A program made the translations under genes and the position numbers. Shown here piece after piece: positions 27,373 to 35,239 of a DNA stretch of 38,080 nt. The DNA comes from Colwellia sp. E2M01 (lineage in GTDB: Bacteria > Pseudomonadota > Gammaproteobacteria > Enterobacterales > Alteromonadaceae). Position 1 is the stretch's first letter. Each line of letters starts with the position of its first letter. Under the pieces are notes generated by a model that was given only the letters and a program-made list of their open reading frames with translations, had not been told where the DNA came from and searched no databases. The stretch covers positions 1 to 38,080 of the forward strand of contig NZ_JAHKPR010000088.1 of assembly GCF_018860585.1 (NCBI RefSeq), read 5' to 3'.

Positions 27373-28407
27373 TTAATTAGCTCCGCTATCTACTTTGTAC
27401 TTTATCGATGATTTTTTTCTTGGCTCTTTAATCAAAGGAAAATGACAGCTGACTTTATGACCATGAAAATTACTAACATCAGGTACTTCAACACACGTTT
27501 TTTGAGCTCTTGGGCAACGTGGGCCTAATCTACAACCGATAGGTAAATGTTGTAAAATTGGAATGCTACCAGGTAATGTCATTAAACGTGATTTTGTAGG
27601 TACTTGTAAATTAGCTTTAGTACTACTACCTACTAGTGCTTGCGTATAAGGGTGCATTGGGTGATTAAAAATTTGCTCAGTAGTTCCTGCCTCTACAAAT
27701 TGTCCGCTGTACATTACAGTGATGTTATGAGTCCAGTTAGTTAGATTCTCTAAGTCATGACTTATTAATAAAATAGACATATTTTTAAATTGATTTAAGT
27801 TAGCTAGTAATCTAAAAATTTGTCCTTGATTAGTACTTTCCATTGCCGCAGTTGGCTCATCAGCAATCAATAAAATGGGTCTACCAGCAAGCGCTATAGC
27901 AATCATCACGCGTTGGCATAATGCTTCTGTTAATTGATGTGGGTAACTTTTCATACATTGGCTATGCTTTTGAATGCCAACTTTATGCAATAACCTTATT
28001 ACTGCTTCTTTACGTTGTTTTTTACGTTGCCAAAAATTACCAGTTAATTGTGTTCTATCTATAGCTTCACTTAATTGCTCGCCGACTAATGTTGTTGGAT
28101 CTAAACAACTCATAGGCTCTTGAAATATCATCGCAATATCACGACAAAGAAGGGCTTTGCGTTCAGCAATTGTTAAACGTAATAAATCGATACCTCGCCA
28201 ATGAAACCTGTCGGCATGTACATGCCATTTAGGTTGTAAAACTCCCATTATGGCTTGTGCTAACAGTGATTTACCAGAGCCAGATTCGCCCACTAAACCA
28301 CGTACTTCACTTTCTTTAATAGATAAACTTATTCGGTCTACCGCAAACACACGGCCTGACGGTGTATCAAGTTCAATAGATAAATTTCTAATATCGAGTA
28401 AATTCAT
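27373..28407 (-). CDS. sapD: Sap peptide ABC transporter, ATP-binding protein SapD
   Basis: SapD is the partner ATPase of SapF. Walker A GESGSGKS lies at 40-47 and Walker B LLIADEPTAAM at about 179-189. The C-terminal oligopeptide-transporter extension has CRLGPRCPRAQKTC. The signature motif is degenerate: LTEALCQRV (159-167) replaces LSGGQQQR. The E. coli SapD signature is also non-standard, so this looks like a family trait: SapF carries the canonical signature and SapD a weak one. It overlaps no neighbour. A possible small peptide frame fills the 112-base gap to sapC. Confidence 0.93.
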   Translation of the reverse strand: MNLLDIRNLSIELDTPSGRVFAVDRISLSIKESEVRGLVGESGSGKSLLAQAIMGVLQPKWHVHADRFHWRGIDLLRLTIAERKALLCRDIAMIFQEPMSCLDPTTLVGEQLSEAIDRTQLTGNFWQRKKQRKEAVIRLLHKVGIQKHSQCMKSYPHQLTEALCQRVMIAIALAGRPILLIADEPTAAMESTNQGQIFRLLANLNQFKNMSILLISHDLENLTNWTHNITVMYSGQFVEAGTTEQIFNHPMHPYTQALVGSSTKANLQVPTKSRLMTLPGSIPILQHLPIGCRLGPRCPRAQKTCVEVPDVSNFHGHKVSCHFPLIKEPRKKSSIKYKVDSGAN

Positions 28408-28412
28408 AATAG

Positions 28413-28514
28413 CTACTTACCGTCTCGTTTAAGAAAAGTATTTGATATGGCAAAGAATGATAAAAAATTAATGATAACTGTCGGCCATTGAAAATTTTTG
28501 ATAACTAATAACAT
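28413..28514 (-). CDS. Possible 33-residue hydrophobic peptide between sapC and sapD
   Basis: An ATG frame of 33 codons fills the sapC-sapD gap exactly. It starts seven bases after the sapC stop, with AAGGA about 13 bases upstream, and ends five bases before the sapD start. The peptide opens MLLVIKNFQWPTVI, has one hydrophobic stretch and a basic end (LKRDGK). Fit to the gap and the membrane-like profile are suggestive. Its short length means that chance cannot be excluded. Confidence 0.25.
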   Translation of the reverse strand: MLLVIKNFQWPTVIINFLSFFAISNTFLKRDGK

Positions 28515-28519
28515 AATAT

Positions 28520-29413
28520 TTAATTATCCTTACGTAATTTAAGCGCATGGCGTATACCTTCACCAACTAAGTTGGTAGCAACAACAGCAAATAATATAGC
28601 TAAACCTGGCAAGTAAACGGTCCAAGGAGCAATATAAAAACGCTCAAGACCATTCGCTAAAATTGATCCCCATTCTGGTAATGGAATTTGTGCGCCAAGT
28701 CCTAAAAAACCTAAGGTAGCAATATCTAATATTGCTGCCGATTGAGCAAGGGTTGCTTGGCTCATTAAGCGTTCAACAATATTAGGAAAAACAGAGTAAT
28801 ACAGAATACGAAAATTACTGGCGCCATCTAAACGTGAGGCAAGTACATAATCTTTTCTGAACTCCTCTTTTACTGCATATCGAGTTATATGGATAAATTG
28901 AGGAATAAATACAATGGCAACAGCCCAAACGGTATTGCTAATACCTGGGCCCAAAATTGCAACAATAATTATTGCTAGCAGTAATGATGGAATGGATAAA
29001 ACAACATCAAGAAAATGGTTTAAAAAGCTTGATTTGAAACCGCTGGTTAACGCCGATAAAGAGCCAATAACTACGCCAATCACTAATGAAAACACCACCA
29101 CAATAAAGCTAAGGCCAAAGGTAAGTGACGTACCGTACATTAATCGAGATAACATATCTCGACCAAGATCGTCTGTACCCAATAAGTAACTAACATTACC
29201 GTCTTCATGCCAGGCGGGAGGTACTAATATCATATCCAAATTGCCATCTATCGGATTGTAAGGGGCAATTATTGGAGCAAAAATGGCTAATACAACTAAA
29301 AAAGTGAAACAGCAGAAGCCCAGCATAGCAACCGGGGTTTTACGAAAAATAGCCCATAACTGCATAAACGGTGAAGGAAAAACCTCTTCAAGATATACTT
29401 TTTCACGAGCCAT
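28520..29413 (-). CDS. sapC: Sap peptide ABC transporter, permease SapC
   Basis: SapC is the DppC-type inner-membrane permease. A first membrane segment lies at about 30-50 (VAMLGFCCFTFLVVLAIFAP), followed by a periplasmic loop with YLLGTDDLGRDMLSRL, a known hallmark of DppC/OppC-type permeases, then five more segments. The ATPase-contact loop is at about 203-220 (ASRLDGASNFRILYYSVFP). The length of 297 residues is normal. Its start overlaps the end of sapB by 11 bases, which favours coupled translation. Confidence 0.95.
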   Translation of the reverse strand: MAREKVYLEEVFPSPFMQLWAIFRKTPVAMLGFCCFTFLVVLAIFAPIIAPYNPIDGNLDMILVPPAWHEDGNVSYLLGTDDLGRDMLSRLMYGTSLTFGLSFIVVVFSLVIGVVIGSLSALTSGFKSSFLNHFLDVVLSIPSLLLAIIIVAILGPGISNTVWAVAIVFIPQFIHITRYAVKEEFRKDYVLASRLDGASNFRILYYSVFPNIVERLMSQATLAQSAAILDIATLGFLGLGAQIPLPEWGSILANGLERFYIAPWTVYLPGLAILFAVVATNLVGEGIRHALKLRKDN

Positions 29414-30431
29414 ACTTATTACCTCGCGCTAATGGATTAAGACCAGCATAAATAAAGTCGATTAAAATATGAATTATAAAAATAAAGCAAGATAGTACTA
29501 GTAAGCCACTTTGAATAGCAGAATAGTCACGCTGATAAATACTTTCAATCAACCAACGGCCAATACCCGGCCAACTAAAAATAACTTCTGTTACCATGGC
29601 AATTGTTACCAAGTTAGCGAATTGCAAACCAACATGCCGTATTATTTGAATTAAGGCATTACGCGTCGCGTGGCGAAATATTATTTGTCTGAAGTTTAAA
29701 CCTTTTGCGCGAGCAGCTCTAATATAGCTTGAGGCTAACACGTCAATCATTGAGGCCCTAGATAAACGAATAAAAATAGTGGCGGGGGCAACAGCGATGA
29801 CACAAGCTGGCAAAATAATATGTAAACTTGCGTCTCTAAAAGCTTGCCATTTATAGGGACTATCACTAAGTAAAATATCAATTAATTGAATACCGGTAAC
29901 AAATTTAATTTCAAATAACAGACTAATTTGACCAGAAGAGGGCAGCCACCCAAGGCCTATTGAAAAGAAAAGTATTGCCAGTAAACCAAGCCAAAACACA
30001 GGTATTGAATAGCCTAGCATAGCCAATGATAAAATAGCACTATCTGCAATTTTATTATGATAAATTGCAGCGACAAACCCCAGAGGAATACCAATTAACA
30101 TAGCAATCAGTAATGCTACTAAACTTAGCTCTATAGTGGCAGGAAGTAATTTTAAAATGTCATGGCTAATGGATGATTGATTCACCGCTGATAAACCAAA
30201 ATCACCATTTAAAATATGTTTTAAGTAAGCGCCATATTGACTTATGATGCTCTGATCCATGTGATAAGACTTGTTTAACTCAGCTAACTCTTCAGCACTC
30301 GCGTTAATTTGTCCAGAATGATTAATCACTGTATCACCTGGAAATAAAAAGCTTAAACTAAATGACAGCATTGTTAGTACTAACATAGTAAAAACGAACA
30401 AACTAAGCCTGCGTAAGGTAAATGTTAACAT
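29403..30431 (-). CDS. sapB: Sap peptide ABC transporter, permease SapB
   Basis: SapB is the DppB-type permease that pairs with SapC. The N-terminal LRRLSLFVFTMLVLTMLSFS membrane segment, the periplasmic region with YHMDQSIISQYGAYL, and the EAA-type loop AARAKGLNFRQIIFRHATRN at about 238-257 are visible, with six membrane segments in all. The length of 342 residues is a little longer than E. coli SapB, owing to an insert at about 185-200. It starts just after sapA stops and overlaps sapC. Confidence 0.95.
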   Translation of the reverse strand: MLTFTLRRLSLFVFTMLVLTMLSFSLSFLFPGDTVINHSGQINASAEELAELNKSYHMDQSIISQYGAYLKHILNGDFGLSAVNQSSISHDILKLLPATIELSLVALLIAMLIGIPLGFVAAIYHNKIADSAILSLAMLGYSIPVFWLGLLAILFFSIGLGWLPSSGQISLLFEIKFVTGIQLIDILLSDSPYKWQAFRDASLHIILPACVIAVAPATIFIRLSRASMIDVLASSYIRAARAKGLNFRQIIFRHATRNALIQIIRHVGLQFANLVTIAMVTEVIFSWPGIGRWLIESIYQRDYSAIQSGLLVLSCFIFIIHILIDFIYAGLNPLARGNKYGS

Positions 30432-30432
30432 A

Positions 30433-32163
30433 CTAATTATTCACCTTTTCAATAGGCATAGTTTCTTTGTCAATTATTTTTGGCGAAGAAATCATCGTCG
30501 TGTTGTTTAACGCCTTACCATCCACTTTTTTAGACACACGCTTAGATACCTGATAAAAATTTATACCACCAAAATACTCCAGTATATCACCTTCAATATT
30601 TATATCACGTGCTTGAAAGCGTTTTGAATGGGCGATAGGTAGTAAAGGGGCTTCTTCTTTAATAATTGCCATTGCTTTGGTGTAATATGACTTTCTTTTA
30701 TTTATATCCGATGTGTGCAGAGCGCTAGAAAGTAATTGGTCATATTTTTTATTACACCAAAAGGTATGGTTACTGCCTTTATCGGTGGCTGAACAACTGA
30801 GCATTGGCGTAAAAAAGTTATCTGGATCAGGGTTATCTGCTGTCCAACCTAATAAAAAGCTTTGATGCTCACCTTGTGATAAACGACGTAAAAAAGCCGT
30901 CCATTCATAGCTAATAATATTAACTTTTATGTTTATTTTCTTTAAGTCGTTTTGAATGAGTTTTGCCATTGTTATGGCGTTAGGGTTGTATGCTCGTTGT
31001 AGTGGCATTGCCCATAAATCTATACTAATTCCTTGACTATAACCGGCACTAGCTAATAAAGCTTTAGCTCTTTTGGGATCATAACTTATCTCGGTGATAT
31101 TATTATCATAAGCCCACGAGGTTTCTGGCAGTATTGACTTAGCACGAGTCGCTTGGTCTTGATAAACCGTCTCAATAAGCGCTTGTTTATTGATTGCCAA
31201 GCTAACGGCTTGGCGTACTGCTTTGTCATTAAAAGGCGGTTTTTGCGTGTTAAAGCCTAGGTAGCCAACATTCAAAGAAGTAATAGACTCTAGAGTTAAA
31301 TCTTTTCTATCCGTTATTTTTTTATGCGCAATAGGGTAACTGCTAACATCACATTCTTTGGCTAAAAACTTAGTTAATCGACTAGTTTTACTTGGCGAAA
31401 TATCATAAACGAGTTGTTCAATATGTGCTTTTCCCTGCCAGTAATCATCATGGCGATAAAAACGGATAAATGAACCAACACGGTAATCTTTTAATTTAAA
31501 AGGGCCGGTGCCAATCGGTAAAATATCTATATTATGTTGATTGTTATTGGCACTGAGTTGTTGCGCATATTCTGCTGATAAAACTACGGCGTAATCGGTC
31601 GCTAAATTAGCTAAAAAAGAACTATCGTTGCGTTTTAATATGAAACGCACGGTATGATCATTTATTTTTTCAACTTTATCGACTAATTCATTAAATTTAA
31701 TACTTTCAAAAAATGGGTATTGGCCACTAGAAACATTATGATAAGCATTATTTTTGCTTAATATTCTATTAAAACTAAATAACACATCATCAGCATTAAA
31801 TAGTCTTTTTGGAGTAAAGTAATTGGTTTGGTGAAAACTAACATCTTGACGAAGATAAAGTGTTATTTTTTTACCATCATGAGTAACATGCCATGACTTT
31901 GCTAACGATGGAGCTAATATGTTGTTCTTGCCCTTAAAAACTAAAAGGCGATTATACAACTGCTTAGATGTTGCATCCGTTGTTGTACCTGAAATACTTA
32001 GCTGAGGATTAAAAGTTTCAGGTGGGCCTTCAGAGCAATAGATAATACTTCGCTCACTTAAGGTCAGTTTATCACCATCGTTACAGCCCGACAGCAGTGA
32101 CGTAAAAGTGACTAAGGTGAAAATAGAGAAGAAATTAAAGTTCATTGTTGTTACTGCCATCAA
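30433..32163 (-). CDS. sapA: Sap transporter periplasmic substrate-binding lipoprotein SapA
   Basis: SapA is the family-5 solute-binding protein that hands substrate to SapBC. The N-terminus has a hydrophobic stretch ending in a lipobox, LLSGC (Cys27), so the mature protein is probably lipid-anchored. The core carries the SBP_bac_5 hallmarks: NRLLVF, WHVTHDGKKITLYLRQDVSFH and IGTGPFKL. The first ATG overlaps the end of pspF by 29 bases. A start at residue 7 (32145) is also possible, as neither has a clear ribosome-binding site. Annotated as DppA-like elsewhere, but the sapB-sapC-sapD-sapF context decides the name. The substrate is unknown. Confidence 0.92.
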   Translation of the reverse strand: MMAVTTMNFNFFSIFTLVTFTSLLSGCNDGDKLTLSERSIIYCSEGPPETFNPQLSISGTTTDATSKQLYNRLLVFKGKNNILAPSLAKSWHVTHDGKKITLYLRQDVSFHQTNYFTPKRLFNADDVLFSFNRILSKNNAYHNVSSGQYPFFESIKFNELVDKVEKINDHTVRFILKRNDSSFLANLATDYAVVLSAEYAQQLSANNNQHNIDILPIGTGPFKLKDYRVGSFIRFYRHDDYWQGKAHIEQLVYDISPSKTSRLTKFLAKECDVSSYPIAHKKITDRKDLTLESITSLNVGYLGFNTQKPPFNDKAVRQAVSLAINKQALIETVYQDQATRAKSILPETSWAYDNNITEISYDPKRAKALLASAGYSQGISIDLWAMPLQRAYNPNAITMAKLIQNDLKKINIKVNIISYEWTAFLRRLSQGEHQSFLLGWTADNPDPDNFFTPMLSCSATDKGSNHTFWCNKKYDQLLSSALHTSDINKRKSYYTKAMAIIKEEAPLLPIAHSKRFQARDINIEGDILEYFGGINFYQVSKRVSKKVDGKALNNTTMISSPKIIDKETMPIEKVNN

Positions 32164-33265
32164 GCAAGTTGTATTTTTTTAAGTAGCCTCTTAGCTGATG
32201 ATAAGTTAATTCGAGCGCTTCTGCAGTCTTCTTTTGATTAAATTGACAATAGGCTAGTGCCGATTGTATTAATTCAATCTCGTAATCTTGCGATAACGTT
32301 TTTAAAGATTGCGGAAATGGCTGGCTAATTGGCTTAGGTACAGTGGGTGGTAAGTTGTTATCTATATCGCTTAATACTTCATTTAAGACATTTGATAAAT
32401 CAGAGTCTATGGCGCTTTTAGTTATTTTTTTGTCGGAGGTTAATATGTTGTTATCGCGTGTTTTAACTTGTTGTTTAGGTCTAAATGGAGACTCGAAAGG
32501 GTCAATAATTAATTCATGCACAGGTAAATGTGGATTATTACAACGATATACACTTCGCTCAACCACATTTTTTAACTCACGAATATTTCCCGGCCAATGA
32601 TATTCAAGTAAGCTGCGTTTTGCTTTTTCGGTAAAACCACTGAATAGTTCAAACTCTAATTCACGTGCCATGTTAATGGCAAAATGTTCTGCCAGCATTA
32701 AAATGTCGTCTAAACGTTCTCGTAGAGGAGGCAGGGTAATAACATCAAATGCTAGCCTGTCTAATAAGTCTGCTCTAAATAATCCTGCAGCCGCCAAGCT
32801 AGGTAAGTCTTCGTTAGTTGCTGCAATTAAACGAACATCTGTCTGAATTGTTTTAGAGCCGCCAACACGTTCAAATTCACCGTATTCTACAACACGAAGT
32901 AATTTTTCTTGAATTAATCCAGAGGTGTTCGCAATTTCATCTAAAAATAAAGTGCCTTTATCGGCACGCTCAAATCGACCTTCATGGCGCTTATTAGCGC
33001 CAGTAAATGCGCCGCTGTCATAGCCAAATAATTCAGTTTCAAGTAGATTTTCATTTAAGGCGGCACAGTTAAGTTTTAAGTAACTTTGTTCCCAGCGTTT
33101 AGATAAATAATGGAGACGGGCAGCTACAAGCTCTTTACCGGTACCACGCTCACCGATAATGAGGACAGGCTTACTTAAGCTAGCAATTTGCGAAATTTGT
33201 TCGAGTACTTCTAAAAAGCTGTTTGATTGGCCAAGTAGATTATCTTGTTGGTTAAAACGCGCCAT
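32135..33265 (-). CDS. pspF: Psp operon transcriptional activator PspF (sigma-54 enhancer-binding protein)
   Basis: PspF is an AAA+ activator that drives sigma-54-dependent psp transcription and is held inactive by PspA. It has no N-terminal sensor domain, as is typical. Walker A GERGTGKE lies at 38-45, the sigma-54 contact loop GAFTGA at 85-90 and Walker B GTLFLDE at 104-110. The C-terminal Fis-type helix-turn-helix is at about 335-370 (FNQKKTAEALELTYHQLRGY). The length of 376 residues is somewhat more than in E. coli, with a low-complexity linker at about 255-325. It is divergent from pspA and runs into sapA with a 29-base overlap. Confidence 0.96.
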   Translation of the reverse strand: MARFNQQDNLLGQSNSFLEVLEQISQIASLSKPVLIIGERGTGKELVAARLHYLSKRWEQSYLKLNCAALNENLLETELFGYDSGAFTGANKRHEGRFERADKGTLFLDEIANTSGLIQEKLLRVVEYGEFERVGGSKTIQTDVRLIAATNEDLPSLAAAGLFRADLLDRLAFDVITLPPLRERLDDILMLAEHFAINMARELEFELFSGFTEKAKRSLLEYHWPGNIRELKNVVERSVYRCNNPHLPVHELIIDPFESPFRPKQQVKTRDNNILTSDKKITKSAIDSDLSNVLNEVLSDIDNNLPPTVPKPISQPFPQSLKTLSQDYEIELIQSALAYCQFNQKKTAEALELTYHQLRGYLKKYNLLDGSNNNEL

Positions 33266-33391
33266 AGCGAACTCTAATTGTTGGTTTTTTTCACTAATAA
33301 ATAGTTTATTTCATTACTTGAGTGCTTTAAAGACTTTTTTAATAAAATAATAATGTAAACTAAAACAATGGGTTACGTTTTTATTTACAGT

Positions 33392-33406
33392 TGGCGCAAT
33401 AAATGA
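33392..33406 (+). promoter_or_regulatory. Candidate sigma-54 promoter of pspABC
   Basis: TGGCGC (33392-33397) gives the -24 element, but the -12 element ten bases after GG reads GA instead of GC, so the match is partial. The placement fits, because the space towards pspF (33266-33391) leaves room for PspF activator sites. The predicted start would be near 33417. Confidence 0.35.
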
Positions 33407-33416
33407 ATATAAAAAT

Positions 33417-33456
33417 GTAATGATTCACGGTTAATACATCACTAATTAATCATTAC
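33417..33456 (+). other. 9-bp inverted repeat in the pspA leader
   Basis: GTAATGATT (33417-33425) and AATCATTAC (33448-33456) are perfect inverted copies with a 22-base loop. The left arm begins where the proposed sigma-54 transcript would start, so it could form a 5'-terminal hairpin in the psp mRNA. The rest of the pspF-pspA gap (308 bases) shows no gene. Confidence 0.35.
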
Positions 33457-33573
33457 TTTTTGATTAAACTCATGCTCAATTGATGCGTTTATTTAAAAAG
33501 AAAATCACTAGTTCAATGTAAATTAATGTAGAGCAGCGGTTTAGTTTAAGCCATTTATTAAAAGGACAGTATA

Positions 33574-34245
33574 ATGAGTATTTTTTCAAGATTCACCGAT
33601 ATTATTAATTCTAATATTAATAGTTTGTTAGACAAAGCTGAAGATCCTAAAAAAATGGTACGCTTGATCATTCAAGAGATGGAAGATACTTTAGTTGAAG
33701 TACGCTCTGTTTCAGCAAAAACATTGGCAGATAAAAAAGAATTATCACGCCAAATAAGTCGCTTTGAACAAGATGCTGAGCAATGGCAAGCAAAAGCAGA
33801 ATTAGCTTTGTCTAAAGAGCGCGAAGATTTAGCTAGAGCGGCGTTAATAGAAAAAAATAAAAGCAGTGAAAACGCGCAAACCTTAAGTGAAGAATTAGCT
33901 TATACGCAAGAACACCTTAATAAGCTACAAGATGAAGTATCTCAATTGCAAGACAAGCTAATAGATGCGAAAGCACGACAAAAAGCGATGATTGCTCGAG
34001 AAAATTCGGCAAATGCTCGATTAAAGGTTAAAGAAAATATTCACGGTACGCGAGTTAATAATGCACTAAACCGCTTTGAGCATTATGAGCGTAAAATTGA
34101 TGATATTGAAGCTGAAGTAGAGTCGTATGATATAGGTAGTAAGTCTTTATCTGATGAGATAGCGGACCTTGAAACCGATGCAAAAGTTGATGATGAGTTA
34201 GCGCAATTGAAAGCGAAAATGAAAACTAAGAACGAGTCGGTTTAA
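33574..34245 (+). CDS. pspA: Phage shock protein A
   Basis: PspA is the ESCRT-III-like peripheral membrane protein that both inhibits PspF and stabilises damaged inner membrane. The N-terminal amphipathic helix MSIFSRFTDIINSNINSLLD is followed by EDPKKMVRLIIQEMEDTLVE, the family signature, then a long coiled coil to the end (about 25-220). The length of 223 residues is normal. AAAAGGACAG precedes the ATG. It is first in the pspABC operon, divergent from pspF. Confidence 0.98.
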   Translation: MSIFSRFTDIINSNINSLLDKAEDPKKMVRLIIQEMEDTLVEVRSVSAKTLADKKELSRQISRFEQDAEQWQAKAELALSKEREDLARAALIEKNKSSENAQTLSEELAYTQEHLNKLQDEVSQLQDKLIDAKARQKAMIARENSANARLKVKENIHGTRVNNALNRFEHYERKIDDIEAEVESYDIGSKSLSDEIADLETDAKVDDELAQLKAKMKTKNESV

Positions 34246-34299
34246 AAATAAGGTGTAAAATTAAGTTTCAAGTTATGCCTAAAATTAAGGAGAAGTATT

Positions 34300-34527
34300 G
34301 TGGAAGAGATTATTATCGCCCCCGTGATTATATTTTTAGTTGTTGTTGCGCCAATATGGTTGGTGCTGCATTACCGTAGTAAAAAGCAAGTGAATCAAGG
34401 ATTAAGCCAAGAAGAATATATTCAATTATCAGAGTTATCAGAAGTAGCCGATTCTATGGCTGAGCGAATAAAAACTCTTGAAGCGATTTTAGATGTAGAA
34501 ACACCTCGTTGGAGAAATAAATTATGA
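34300..34527 (+). CDS. pspB: Phage shock protein B
   Basis: PspB is a small inner-membrane protein that, with PspC, relays envelope stress to PspA. The 75 residues contain one membrane segment (about 6-24, APVIIFLVVVAPIWLVLHY) and then a cytoplasmic helix with SQEEYIQLSELSEVADSMAERIKTLEAIL, here split in two parts as SQEEYIQLSELSEV and ADSMAERIKTLEAIL. The start is GTG with AAGGAG seven bases upstream. The stop overlaps the pspC start (ATGA), indicating translational coupling. Confidence 0.95.
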   Translation: MEEIIIAPVIIFLVVVAPIWLVLHYRSKKQVNQGLSQEEYIQLSELSEVADSMAERIKTLEAILDVETPRWRNKL

Positions 34528-34979
34528 GTCGTCAAACAAACCGACGAAGGACTGAGTTGTACCGAGATGCTGACAAAGGAAAAATAGCCGGCGTATGTGC
34601 AGGTATTGCAGATTACTTTGGTTGGGAAACATGGCTAGTGAGAATTTTAGTCGTTTCTGGTGTACTTTTTGGTATGCCTTTTCTTATTTTTGGTTATTTA
34701 GCTGCTTGGTTTATTCTCGATAAAAAGCCAGAAAAAATAGCTGAAAAAAGTGATCAATCAGGCTCAGATCAAAGTAATTCTTCAAATAATAAAGCAGAAG
34801 ATATAAATAATAGCTCTGTTAAAGTAAAAGCAAGAGTGTGGCAAGCTGGTGAGCCTGCTAAGCAAGCGTTATATGACATTAATCGTAAATTTCGAGCATT
34901 AGAAGTGAAAGTGCAGGCGATGGAGCAATATGTAACATCAAGTGAATTTACAGTCGCAAGAGAGATTAATAAGCTGTAA
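34524..34979 (+). CDS. pspC: Phage shock protein C
   Basis: PspC senses envelope stress and binds PspA via PspB. The PspC domain occupies about 8-70: RRTELYRDADKGKIAGVCAG, then the DYFGWETWLVRIL segment and a membrane segment (about 42-67). A Ser/Asp/Asn-rich linker (about 75-97) and a C-terminal helix (ALYDINRKFRALEVKVQAME) follow. The length of 151 residues is longer than E. coli PspC (about 119), owing to the linker. It overlaps pspB by four bases. Confidence 0.95.
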   Translation: MSRQTNRRRTELYRDADKGKIAGVCAGIADYFGWETWLVRILVVSGVLFGMPFLIFGYLAAWFILDKKPEKIAEKSDQSGSDQSNSSNNKAEDINNSSVKVKARVWQAGEPAKQALYDINRKFRALEVKVQAMEQYVTSSEFTVAREINKL

Positions 34980-34982
34980 CCT

Positions 34983-35029
34983 CATTAACCTAATTTAGTT
35001 AATGTAGTTTAGTTAATGTAGTTAACGTA
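34983..35029. repeat. Short GTTAATGTA repeats after pspC
   Basis: GTTAATGTA occurs at 34998 and 35012, and GTTAACGTA at 35021. CATTAAC at 34983-34989 can pair with GTTAATG at 34998 or 35012. There is no T-run, so this is not a standard terminator. The remaining pspC-ycjX gap (260 bases) shows no gene. Confidence 0.4.
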
Positions 35030-35239
35030 ATATAATTAAAAGGTTTTATTATTTAACACTTTAATTCATTATAGAAAAGTTCATTATATAAACCTCATGA
35101 CAAACGAAAGTCAGCTATATTAATTTGCCTATTCTCTTAAAAAATAATTACTGAATGTTTGCTGTGAAATACTGCGTTAATGACAAAAAACGTGATTTAA
35201 TCTAAATACAGTAATAGTAATATAAGTAAATTAACCTTT

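Noticed and set aside
33538-33552. GG-N10-GC match just before pspA as sigma-54 promoter
   Set aside because: It would place the transcript start within about ten bases of the ATG, at or beyond the ribosome-binding site.
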